This document shows, piece after piece, positions 35,299 through 42,255 of a stretch of 64,000 nt of DNA. The notes below the pieces were generated by a model. That model was not told the DNA's origin. It did not search any database and was given only the letters and a program-made list of their open reading frames with translations. A program made the translations under genes and the position numbers. Origin of the DNA: Bradyrhizobium algeriense (GTDB taxonomy: Bacteria > Pseudomonadota > Alphaproteobacteria > Rhizobiales > Xanthobacteraceae); assembly GCF_003062295.1 (NCBI RefSeq), contig NZ_PYCN01000001.1:82001-146000 (forward strand). The letters are read 5' to 3'. How positions within the stretch are numbered: position 1 is the first letter of the stretch; every line of letters begins with the position of its first letter.

Positions 35299-35976
35299 CT
35301 AGTTGCTCTTCTTCGCCTTGCGCGCGTCGGCGATCACCATCTCGAATTGCGCCATGGTCAGGATTCCCGGCACGCGGAACTTGCCGACGATGAAAGATGG
35401 CGTGCCCTTGAATCCGAACGCCACCGCCTGATCGTGGTTGCGGGCGAGGATGGTGTCGATCGCCTTGGCGTTGGACGTCGCATCTTGGTTGAGGCGATCC
35501 ATGTCGACGCCGGCGCCGGCCAGCAATTCGCGGATGCGCGGTTCGGTCAGTTTCGAGCTGACGCCGATCATCGCCTCATGCGCGGCCATGTACTTGCCCT
35601 GATACTTCGCCGCGAGCGCCATCCGCGCCCCGAATTTCGAGACCTCGCCGAGGATCGGCCAGTCTTTCAGCACCAGGCGAACCTTGCCGTCGTCCTGCAT
35701 CACCTGCTGGATCTCGGGCGCGATCTTGCGGCAATACGGGCAGTTGTAGTCGAACCATTCGACGATGTTGATGTCGCCGTCGGGATTGCCGGTGGAAGGT
35801 ACATCAGGGTCGCGCAGCACCAGCGCCTCGGTCAGGACGTCGTCGCTGGCTTGCGCGAACGCCGATCGCGACGCCGCGCCGGCGCCGAGCAGCGCGGCGC
35901 CGCCGCCAAGCAGGCCGAGCGCCTTACGCCGCGTGCATCCCGGGTTGGTCCCGGCCGGATTGTTCGATCGCTTCAT
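35299..35976 (-). CDS. DsbA-family periplasmic oxidoreductase
   Basis: A 225-residue thioredoxin-fold protein with an active site NCPYCRK and the cis-proline motif KGTPSFIVG. The N-terminus RRKALGLLGGGAALLGAG carries a twin-arginine-like signal. It has the helical insertion and the IxPEIQ-type region of the DsbA/ScsC-like group, used to form or shuffle disulfides in exported proteins. A dsbB is encoded about 6 kb away at 41393, which may reoxidise it. Transcription ends at the convergent terminator at 35261-35290. Confidence 0.9.
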   Translation of the reverse strand: MKRSNNPAGTNPGCTRRKALGLLGGGAALLGAGAASRSAFAQASDDVLTEALVLRDPDVPSTGNPDGDINIVEWFDYNCPYCRKIAPEIQQVMQDDGKVRLVLKDWPILGEVSKFGARMALAAKYQGKYMAAHEAMIGVSSKLTEPRIRELLAGAGVDMDRLNQDATSNAKAIDTILARNHDQAVAFGFKGTPSFIVGKFRVPGILTMAQFEMVIADARKAKKSN

Positions 35977-36006
35977 GTGAGTCTCGCGAAGGGCTGCATC
36001 CCCTGT

Positions 36007-36795
36007 CTACGCCGGAGATGGGGATATGTTACGCGCCAGCATATAGAGCGCCACCGCAATAATGACCACGGCGAACACGATATTGAGCGCGCCGCGGCGC
36101 TCGGCGAGGTGCCGTGCCGAACGCGTGCCGGCCAATCCACCGGCGATGCCGCCCGCCACGAACAGTCCCGCCAGTGCCCACGAAATCAGGCCCGACCAGG
36201 CATAGCTGGCGGCCGTGGTCAGGCCGAACGCAGTGACAGCGACCAGCGAGGAGGAGACCGCGTTCATGATCGGCATGCCGGTGGCCAGCATCAGGGCCGG
36301 CACGATCAGGAAGCCGCCGCCGATACCGAAGAATCCCGATATCGTCCCGGTCGCCAGACCAAGACCGACGATGGCCGGCATGTTCGACATCGAGACCTTG
36401 ACATCAGGCAGGCCGATCCGCGAACGCGTCTTCAGCATCAACAGCGCGATCACCATCATCACCAGCGCAAACAGCGCCAGCAGCTTCTGGCCGTCGACCA
36501 TCTTGCCGAGGATCGAGCCGCCGAAGGCGCCGGCCATGCCTGCGGCGGCGAAGATCAGCGCGCAGGACCAGATCACGGTGCCGCCGCGCGCATGGTTGGA
36601 CAGGTTGATCGCGGCGTTCGCGGCCACTGCGATCGCGCTGGTGCCGATCGCGACGTGAGGCTCCGCCACGCCGACCACATAGACCATGAGCGGCACCGCC
36701 AGGATCGAGCCGCCGCCGCCGACCAGGCCGAGCGAGAACCCGACCAGCATCCCCGACGCCAGTCCCAGCACGCCTTGCGCGGCAGTGATGATCAA
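36007..36795 (-). CDS. TauE/SafE-family sulfite exporter-like protein
   Basis: A 262-residue protein with about eight hydrophobic helices in two related halves. Family patterns include LVGFSLGLVGGGGSILAVPLMVYVVG at the start of the first half and GTISGFFGIGGGFLIVPALMLATGMP at the start of the second; both carry the GGGG(S/F) repeat of TauE/SafE proteins. Members move organosulfonates or sulfite out of the cell. No sulfur-metabolism gene adjoins it, so the substrate is unknown. Confidence 0.88.
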   Translation of the reverse strand: MIITAAQGVLGLASGMLVGFSLGLVGGGGSILAVPLMVYVVGVAEPHVAIGTSAIAVAANAAINLSNHARGGTVIWSCALIFAAAGMAGAFGGSILGKMVDGQKLLALFALVMMVIALLMLKTRSRIGLPDVKVSMSNMPAIVGLGLATGTISGFFGIGGGFLIVPALMLATGMPIMNAVSSSLVAVTAFGLTTAASYAWSGLISWALAGLFVAGGIAGGLAGTRSARHLAERRGALNIVFAVVIIAVALYMLARNISPSPA

Positions 36796-36882
36796 GTTGA
36801 AAGACTCAGTTGCACGGCCGGACCATAGAAGGATTTTTCACGTCCTGCTATGCCGATAGCATAAGTATGCACTGCAGCAGGG

Positions 36883-37359
36883 TCAGGCCGGTGCGTGCGT
36901 CCTTTCCTGCGGGGCATCCTCGCGGGCCGCCAGCGCCATTAGCGTGCCGCTCATGGTCGCGATCAGGGTCTCGACCCCTTCATGCGTTGCATAGGCGCGG
37001 GCCTCGCACACCGTCAGCGTGCGGCCGGGTTTTACCACCGTGGCACGGAAGGCGAAGCGTTCGCCGCGCGCGGGCGCCAGCAGGTTGGTCTTGAATTCCA
37101 CGGTGAGAATTCCCGTTGCCGCCGGCATCAGCGTGAAGGCAGCGATGCCGCAGGCATTGTCGAGACCTGCGGTGATGATCCCGGCGTGGACGAAGCCGTG
37201 CTGCTGGGTGAGGTCGGCTGAATAGTCCATCGCGAGGTCGACCTCGCCCGGCTCCAGCCGCGCGATCGAAATGCCGAGCGTCTGCATCGCGCGCTGCTGG
37301 TTGAACGTATGGATCGCGATTGCGCGATAATCCGGGTTCTTCGGCTGGAAGCGCGACAT
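36883..37359 (-). CDS. PaaI-family hotdog thioesterase
   Basis: A 158-residue hotdog-fold protein that would hydrolyse acyl-CoA thioesters. The typical signature is HGFVHAGIITAGLDNACGIAAFTLMP, then FKTNLLAPARGERFAFRATVVKPGRTLTVCEARAY. The ATG at 37359 follows the upstream thioesterase gene by 5 bases, so both are one transcript. Divergent from the TetR regulator, whose candidate operators are listed at 37816 and 37852. Confidence 0.9.
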   Translation of the reverse strand: MSRFQPKNPDYRAIAIHTFNQQRAMQTLGISIARLEPGEVDLAMDYSADLTQQHGFVHAGIITAGLDNACGIAAFTLMPAATGILTVEFKTNLLAPARGERFAFRATVVKPGRTLTVCEARAYATHEGVETLIATMSGTLMALAAREDAPQERTHAPA

Positions 37360-37364
37360 GCGGT

Positions 37365-37790
37365 TCACGCCATCGCCGGCTCGAGATGCCTCATCGCGGC
37401 GTCGCGGATCGCGGGCGCGAACGGCGTCGACTTCCGCGCCTGCCGGTCCATGTGGACGCCGACGAATTCGCAGACCGCGGCGATCTCGCCGGTTTCGGCG
37501 TTGCGCATCTCGTGCATGAAGCGAACCGACTTGTCGCGGATTTCCAGCAACCGGCTCCTGTCCTCGACGATATAGCCAGCCAGCAGCTCGCGCTTGTAGG
37601 TGACGGTTTGCTGGACGGCGGCCATGCCGCGGCCGGATTCGCGCAAGTATGACGGTGTCAGCCCCAGCCTTGCGAACAGATTCCAGTTCGCCTCGTCGAA
37701 TTTGCCGACATACCACATGATGTTCATGTGCCCGACATGATCGCATTGCCAGGGATAGACCGTGCCGCGATAGGTCGCGTCCGTCTCCAT
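37365..37790 (-). CDS. Acyl-CoA thioesterase, 4HBT type
   Basis: A 141-residue hotdog protein with the 4-hydroxybenzoyl-CoA thioesterase pattern: RGTVYPWQCDHVGHMNIMWYVGKFDEA, with Asp in the CDHVGHMN block in the catalytic-loop position. It is the first gene of a two-thioesterase operon. The upstream region, 97 bases shared with the TetR gene, contains two identical-core palindromes, so repression by that TetR is likely. Confidence 0.9.
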   Translation of the reverse strand: METDATYRGTVYPWQCDHVGHMNIMWYVGKFDEANWNLFARLGLTPSYLRESGRGMAAVQQTVTYKRELLAGYIVEDRSRLLEIRDKSVRFMHEMRNAETGEIAAVCEFVGVHMDRQARKSTPFAPAIRDAAMRHLEPAMA

Positions 37791-37815
37791 CGTTCGCTCC
37801 CGCCTTTCTCATTCT

Positions 37816-37831
37816 GATACGGTAGCGTATC
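37816..37831. promoter_or_regulatory. TetR candidate operator 1
   Basis: GATACGGTAGCGTATC is a palindrome with arms GATAC/GTATC around six bases, or ATACG-N4-CGTAT. It lies 26 bases upstream of the thioesterase start. The same core recurs 35 bases away, at 37852. Confidence 0.7.
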
Positions 37832-37851
37832 ATAGCGTCGGCGGGTTAGCA

Positions 37852-37865
37852 ATACGGCACCGTAT
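37852..37865. promoter_or_regulatory. TetR candidate operator 2
   Basis: ATACGGCACCGTAT has the same ATACG-N4-CGTAT core as the first site, 22 bases upstream of the TetR start. Two matching sites in one divergent promoter indicate shared control of both transcripts. Confidence 0.7.
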
Positions 37866-37887
37866 CAATACTCGGTGAGGCCGGACG

Positions 37888-38481
37888 ATGAGCGACACCA
37901 AGAGCGACCCCAAGGCAGACGGGCGGACCGGCGAGGTGCGCAGCGAGAGCTGGGTCGAGGCCGGCTTTGAGGAAATCGCCAGGTCCGGCGTCGGAGGGGT
38001 GCGGGTGGAGGTGCTGGCAAAACACCTCGGTGTCACCAAGGGCGGCTTCTACCGCCGCTTCCGCGACCGCGCCGCCCTGCTGGAGGCCATGCTGCAAAAC
38101 TGGCGCGAGGGCCGCATCGCCGCGATCGAAAAACAGACCAGCCTCGACGGCGCCACCGCACGCGAGCGGCTGAAGGCGCTGATCGCGCTTTACTCCGAGC
38201 GGATGAATACCGAAGGCATGGCGGTCGAGCTCGCGATCCGGCAATGGGCCCGCTCGGACGAGCTTGCCGCCAACGCGGTGGCCAGCGTCGATGCGGCGCG
38301 GCTGAAGAATGTCGGGTATCTCTATCGCGCCACCGGCCTGGCGGCTGAGGAAGCCGACGCGCAGGCGTTCCTGTTCTATTGTTTCGTGTTCGGCCAGAGC
38401 CTGCTGTTTCTCGAACGGGGCCCGCGCAAGCGCGCGCAACTGGTGGCGAAGTCGGCCGAAACATTGCTCCGCGGGGTGTAG
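37888..38481 (+). CDS. TetR/AcrR-family repressor
   Basis: A 197-residue regulator with the TetR N-terminal helix-turn-helix (SWVEAGFEEIARSGVGGVRVEVLAKHLGVTKGGFYRRFRDRAALLEAML) and an all-helical ligand-binding C-terminus. The ligand is unknown; the divergent acyl-CoA thioesterase operon suggests a CoA ester or fatty acid, as in FadR-type TetR proteins. It is likely to repress itself and the thioesterases through the ATACG-N4-CGTAT pair. Confidence 0.93.
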   Translation: MSDTKSDPKADGRTGEVRSESWVEAGFEEIARSGVGGVRVEVLAKHLGVTKGGFYRRFRDRAALLEAMLQNWREGRIAAIEKQTSLDGATARERLKALIALYSERMNTEGMAVELAIRQWARSDELAANAVASVDAARLKNVGYLYRATGLAAEEADAQAFLFYCFVFGQSLLFLERGPRKRAQLVAKSAETLLRGV

Positions 38482-38522
38482 GCGCGGCCGAAACATCCGG
38501 CCGCGCCCTTGTGGGTTGCTGC

Positions 38523-39026
38523 TTAGGCCGCGCCCTTCAGCTTCTTGGAGCATTCGCTGTAGTAGCCGCCGCCCTTCTGAATCCACTTCAGACCGCCATT
38601 GGCGTTGGTGGCCTTGTTGGCGTTGTACTGATCCACGCAGGTGTGCATGCGGGCTTTGCCGGCGGTCTCCTTGGAATATTTGGGATCGACGGCGCTCGGA
38701 TAGACCGCGGGGCCTGACGGAGCAGCAGGCGCCGCGGCTTCCTTCGCAGCCTCCTTGGCTTCCTTCTTGGCTTCCTTGGGTGCGGCAGCCGGAGCCGCAG
38801 CGGGTGCAGCCGCCGGAGCGGCGGCGGCAGCCGGCGCCGCGTCGGCGCCGCATTGGGCTTTCCGGAAGTCGTTCCACTTCTGGCCGCCGAGCGTGCCGGC
38901 GGTTTTGGCAGCCTGGTATTTGGCGCTGCATTCCTGCGCGGTCAGAGCGTTCGCCTGCGACGTCATCGCAAACGCAGCCAAACCCGACATCGCAATCGCG
39001 CCCAGTATTTTTGCTTGAATAGTCAT
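38523..39026 (-). CDS. Secreted protein with duplicated Cys/Trp motif and Ala-Pro-Lys linker
   Basis: A 167-residue exported protein. The signal peptide ends near ANALTA. Two related segments, ECSAKYQAAKTAGTLGGQKW (residues about 31-50) and TCVDQYNANKATNANGGLKW (about 129-148), share the pattern C-x3-Y-x-A-x-K-x4-GG-x-KW and end in a second Cys. Between them is an Ala/Pro/Lys-rich linker of about 60 residues with alternating AAAP and EAKKE blocks. The ATG at 39026 has AAGGAG 8 bases upstream. No function is known. It is divergent from the PsiF gene. Confidence 0.75.
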   Translation of the reverse strand: MTIQAKILGAIAMSGLAAFAMTSQANALTAQECSAKYQAAKTAGTLGGQKWNDFRKAQCGADAAPAAAAAPAAAPAAAPAAAPKEAKKEAKEAAKEAAAPAAPSGPAVYPSAVDPKYSKETAGKARMHTCVDQYNANKATNANGGLKWIQKGGGYYSECSKKLKGAA

Positions 39027-39202
39027 CCTGGTCTCCTTGGGGAAGTCATCTGCGCCTGCCATCCTAGCGCAACCACAGCTTGCGACAACGCGCAGAGCGC
39101 CCCTCCGGTAAAAAATTTTGTGTCAGCCAGTTCAACTCCATTCACCTGTGGTTCAGCATGGCAACGCAACGGTTGCGTCCTTGTTTCAATCCGAGGTGCC
39201 CC

Positions 39203-39481
39203 ATGACGAAAATATCCTCCCTCGCCACCGCAACCGCCGTGTCCCTTCTGCTTATGGGCTCCGCCTTCGCGCAAACCACGGCGCCGGCCAAGACTGAAAC
39301 CACCAAGACTGAAACGACCAAGACCGAAACCAAGGCGCCGGCGGAAAAGAAGGCCGAGAAACCGCGCACCGCCGCCTCGCTCGAATGTTCGAAGGAAGCC
39401 GACGCCAAGGGGCTTCACGGCAAGGAACGCAAGAAATTCCGCTCCGCGTGCAAGAAGGCCGCCGCCGAAAAGGCGAAGTAA
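39203..39481 (+). CDS. PsiF-repeat secreted protein
   Basis: A 92-residue exported protein. After a signal peptide (TAVSLLLMGSAFA) comes a Thr/Glu/Lys-rich stretch with TKTET repeated three times, then the PsiF motif CSKEADAKGLHGKERKKFRSACK. PsiF is named for phosphate starvation induction in E. coli; activity is unknown. The ATG at 39203 has GAGG 7 bases upstream; an earlier ATG at 39080 gives a non-signal extension and is less likely. Confidence 0.85.
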   Translation: MTKISSLATATAVSLLLMGSAFAQTTAPAKTETTKTETTKTETKAPAEKKAEKPRTAASLECSKEADAKGLHGKERKKFRSACKKAAAEKAK

Positions 39482-39623
39482 CCGCCCCGCCCTCCTGCGC
39501 GAGGGCCGTATCGGGACCATCAGCATTTTTATGACGCCGGCAGGCCACCGCCGGCGCCGCCTGCGCATTGCTGCAATCGCGTGGCGCATTTGTCCCTCGC
39601 ATGCGGATTTGCCATAAGGCGGC

Positions 39624-40709
39624 GTGAGCCTGATCCCCGCCTCGATGTCCTCCGCTGTTGCCGACCGTGCCAAAATTCTCGGCACGCTCGAAACGCTCGT
39701 CATCGGCGCCGGCGGCGGCCTGCTGTTTCTGTGGCTTAACCTGCCGGGCGGGCTGATTTCCGGCGCGATGGTCGCCGTCGGCATCGCCGCGCTGTCAGGG
39801 CGGCCGGTTACCATGCCGCCGATCCTGACGCAGACCGTGCTGGTGCTGCTCGGCATCACGCTGGGCTCGCTGGTGTCGCGGCAACTGATCCAGCACATGA
39901 GTGCCTATCCCTTGACCATCGGCCTGCTGGCGCTGGCGACATTCTGCTCGACCTTCGGCTCGAGCTTCTATCTGCAGCGCATCCACGGCTGGGACCAGAC
40001 CTCGGCATTTCTGGCCGGAAGCCCCGGCGCGCTGTCGCAGATCACCATGCTCGCCGCCGAGAAGGGCGCCGATGTCGCCGCGATCGCGGTGGTGCAGACC
40101 ATGCGCGTGATCATCCTGACCGCGGCGCTGCCGCTGCTGCTGGCGTTTACCGGGATTGCGGCCTCGGCGCCGGCGGAAGTCGCCAGCCTGATCGCCTCGC
40201 CGCTCGAACTCGCCGTGCTGGCGGCCGCTGCCATAGCCGTCGCGCTGCTGCTGCGGCTGGCCAAATTTCCGGCGAGCTGGATGTTCGGCGCGATGATCGC
40301 CTCCGCCGTGCTGCACGGCACTGACTTGATCGAAGGCGGCCTGCCGCCATGGATGCGCAACGTGGCGCTGGTCGGCATCGGCGCTGTGATCGGCACGCGG
40401 TTTTCGCGGATCAGCAAGTCGACGCTCGTCAGCCACATCAATGCCGGGCTGGGCTCGTTTGCGGTCGCCATTGCCATCTCCGCGATCTTCGTCACGGTGA
40501 TCGTGCTCTCCACCCATGTGCGTTTCGCCGACGTCGTGGTGGCGTTCGCGCCGGGCGCGATGGACGCCATGCTGGCGCTGGCGCTCACGCTGCATATCGA
40601 TCCGATTTTCGTCGGCGCCCATCATCTGTCGCGCTTCGTGTTCGTATCGATCACGACGCCCGGCATCGTGCATCTGTTCGGACGTCCGCAGGAGGATGTG
40701 GACGATTGA
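39624..40709 (+). CDS. AbrB-duplication-family inner-membrane protein
   Basis: A 361-residue polytopic membrane protein of the AbrB family (once called ammonia monooxygenase-like). Two related halves of about five to six helices contain GGLLFLWLNLPGGLISGAMVAVG and a matching RLAKFPASWMFGAMIASAVLHG, plus the conserved AFAPGAMDAMLALALTLHIDPIFVGAHHLSRFV. Start is GTG at 39624. Function is not known; members are annotated as regulators only through misnaming. The gene is followed by a large hairpin repeat. Confidence 0.83.
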   Translation: MSLIPASMSSAVADRAKILGTLETLVIGAGGGLLFLWLNLPGGLISGAMVAVGIAALSGRPVTMPPILTQTVLVLLGITLGSLVSRQLIQHMSAYPLTIGLLALATFCSTFGSSFYLQRIHGWDQTSAFLAGSPGALSQITMLAAEKGADVAAIAVVQTMRVIILTAALPLLLAFTGIAASAPAEVASLIASPLELAVLAAAAIAVALLLRLAKFPASWMFGAMIASAVLHGTDLIEGGLPPWMRNVALVGIGAVIGTRFSRISKSTLVSHINAGLGSFAVAIAISAIFVTVIVLSTHVRFADVVVAFAPGAMDAMLALALTLHIDPIFVGAHHLSRFVFVSITTPGIVHLFGRPQEDVDD

Positions 40710-40729
40710 GCTAGCCATCATTGGATTTC

Positions 40730-40810
40730 GTAGGATGGGTAGAGCGAAGCGAAACCCATCAATGCCGGCGTTCACAGGCGATGGGTTTCGCTTCGCTCTA
40801 CCCATCCTAC
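40730..40810. repeat. Perfect 31-base-pair hairpin repeat
   Basis: Positions 40730-40760 (GTAGGATGGGTAGAGCGAAG onwards) are the exact reverse complement of 40780-40810, with a 19-base loop. The arms read GTAGGATGGGTAGAGC at the ends and GAAACCCATC / GATGGGTTTC at the base of the loop. It is a well-known Bradyrhizobium interspersed hairpin and may act as a transcript terminator for the AbrB-type gene. Confidence 0.9.
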
Positions 40811-41324
40811 ACGGATACGACTTCGCGTTCTCGCGGCGCTGATCGCCCGAGGTTTACTGGAAAACTTCCCGCCCTCTTGTTCAGAGGGCGCAGGGAAGAC
40901 CGGATGCTTGCTGCACCCGCGGTCTCGCGTGCGATTTGCGCAAACAAAACTGCACACGAGCATACAGGGCAGCGGAAACACTCCGGCCTTCCCTGCGCAA
41001 TGGCTTTACGGCTTACTTCGTGCTCTTCCCGGAGAACGGCTCTTTTGCCTCCGTCGCCACGAGAGACGCGTCGCCTCTCCCGGACTTAACGCCAGCACCG
41101 CGGCGCCCGAACCACACGACTTCGCCGTACGCTTCGCGCCCGCTCGCCTGCGCGCGCTTTGCGTCCATCGCATCTCACCGCACGTCCGTGACGATCGCGA
41201 GCGCCCCTCTATGGGTGAGACGGGCGGAGTTATGCCGTTGATTTGCGCGAGAACGAAAGCAGAATATTTTTACGCGAAGGGCTGGACAGACTTTTGGTGA
41301 TTTGCCCGACAAGTGAAGTCGTAG
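40811..41324. repeat. Non-coding repeat region with nested stems
   Basis: No gene fits here. From about 40853 to 41310 the sequence matches a long family of intergenic elements that I recognise from Bradyrhizobium (ending GCGAGAACGAAAGCAGAATATTTTTACGCG). It has GCCCTC-TTGTTCA-GAGGGC (40871-40889) as a local hairpin, and 40888-40903 (GCGCAGGGAAGACCGG) pairs with 40983-40998 with one mismatch. It could be a structured RNA or a dead mobile element. The frames in it are not convincing genes. Confidence 0.6.
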
Positions 41325-41417
41325 AGGGTGGGCAAAGCGACAGTGTGCTCACCATCAAGAGGCGCGATCGGTGATGGATGGTGGGCACGGCGCTAACGCG
41401 CCTTTGCCCACCCTGCC
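41325..41417. repeat. GTGGGC-type palindromic repeat, copy 3
   Basis: GAGGGTGGGCAAAGCGAC through GCGCCTTTGCCCACCC is a third copy of the repeat at 733-850, with the same outer and inner complementary arms. Its right arm carries the last codons and the stop of dsbB on the minus strand. Confidence 0.8.
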
Positions 41418-41950
41418 CGTTTCGCCGACACCATGCCCCACGCGGCGATCGCCGCCATCAACAGCGAGATCAGCACGTTGTAGCCGGCGAGCGAGAGGCC
41501 GAGGAAGCGCCACTGCACCTCGTCGCAGCGGATCACTTTGACGGTGTCCAGCCGCTGCAGCAGCGTGCCGGCGCTGCCGAGATCGGCGAGGGGGCCGGAG
41601 CAATCGGTCGGGCCCTGCCAGAATTGCCACTCGACGCCGGCGTGGTAGGCGCCGAGCCCGGCATTGGCGAGGGCGGCGAGCGCAAGAATGGCGAGGCCCG
41701 CCAGCAGCACCGGCCTCGGCGCCCCCCGGTAGGCCCCAAACGCCACCACAAGGCCGAGCGGGACCGCCAGATAATAGGCGTAGCGCTGTTCGAGGCAGAG
41801 CGGACAGGGGCGGATGTCCAGGACCAGTTGGAAGAACCACGCGCCCGCCAGCGTATCCGCCGCAATGAACGCAATCGCCAGCGCCGCGACCAGCGCGGGA
41901 TCGGCGGACAGGCGCGCAGGCGACGAATGGGCGGCTGCATCTGATGTCAC
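41393..41950 (-). CDS. dsbB: DsbB-family disulfide formation protein
   Basis: An inner-membrane protein that reoxidises DsbA and passes electrons to quinone. Four helices are seen, with the quinone-linked pair in RPCPLCLEQR and a second periplasmic pair from GPTDCSGP and VIRCDEVQ. I start at the GTG at 41950 (VTSDAAAHSS), which has GGAG 7 bases upstream; a GTG at 41968 would add six residues. The last residues AKRAGWAKAR and the TAG stop lie inside an interspersed repeat, so the C-terminus was probably acquired from it. Confidence 0.88.
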   Translation of the reverse strand: MTSDAAAHSSPARLSADPALVAALAIAFIAADTLAGAWFFQLVLDIRPCPLCLEQRYAYYLAVPLGLVVAFGAYRGAPRPVLLAGLAILALAALANAGLGAYHAGVEWQFWQGPTDCSGPLADLGSAGTLLQRLDTVKVIRCDEVQWRFLGLSLAGYNVLISLLMAAIAAWGMVSAKRAGWAKAR

Positions 41951-42049
41951 GGACGTTCTCCGGAGCACAATCCATGCTCAAACAGGCAACAGCGTCGTAT
42001 CCCCTCGCCGCCCGGGTGTCGAGAGACGCCACAATCACATCCGCGCGGG

Positions 42050-42077
42050 TTGACCCGCGCAGGCCGCCCGCTATATT
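42050..42077 (+). promoter_or_regulatory. Promoter of tRNA-Leu
   Basis: TTGACC at 42050-42055 and TATATT at 42072-42077 are separated by 16 bases, a near-consensus sigma-70-type promoter. Transcription would begin around 42084, about 36 bases before the mature tRNA. Confidence 0.75.
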
Positions 42078-42119
42078 CCGCCCGCTTCGCCGCACCGGCC
42101 CTCCGGCCCGCGACCGAAG

Positions 42120-42204
42120 GCCCCTGTGGCGGAACTGGTAGACGCGCTCGACTCAAAATCGAGTTCCGCAAGGAGTGCTGGTTCGATTCCGGCCAGGGGC
42201 ACCA
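42120..42204 (+). tRNA. tRNA-Leu(CAA)
   Basis: Acceptor stem GCCCCTG pairs with CAGGGGC, followed by discriminator A and encoded CCA (42202-42204). The anticodon stem CTCGA/TCGAG (42147-42151, 42159-42163) encloses loop CTCAAAA with anticodon CAA at 42154-42156. The long variable arm and GTTCGATTCC T-loop fit class II tRNA-Leu. It has its own promoter just upstream. Confidence 0.97.
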
Positions 42205-42255
42205 AATGGTCCAAATCCGCGAACAGTTGGATTCGCATGTGACCGGATTTATAGC

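Noticed and set aside
40870..41300. Several open frames in the repeat region before dsbB
   Set aside because: All are Arg/Ser/Pro-rich and follow the repeat, with no conserved motif or ribosome site.
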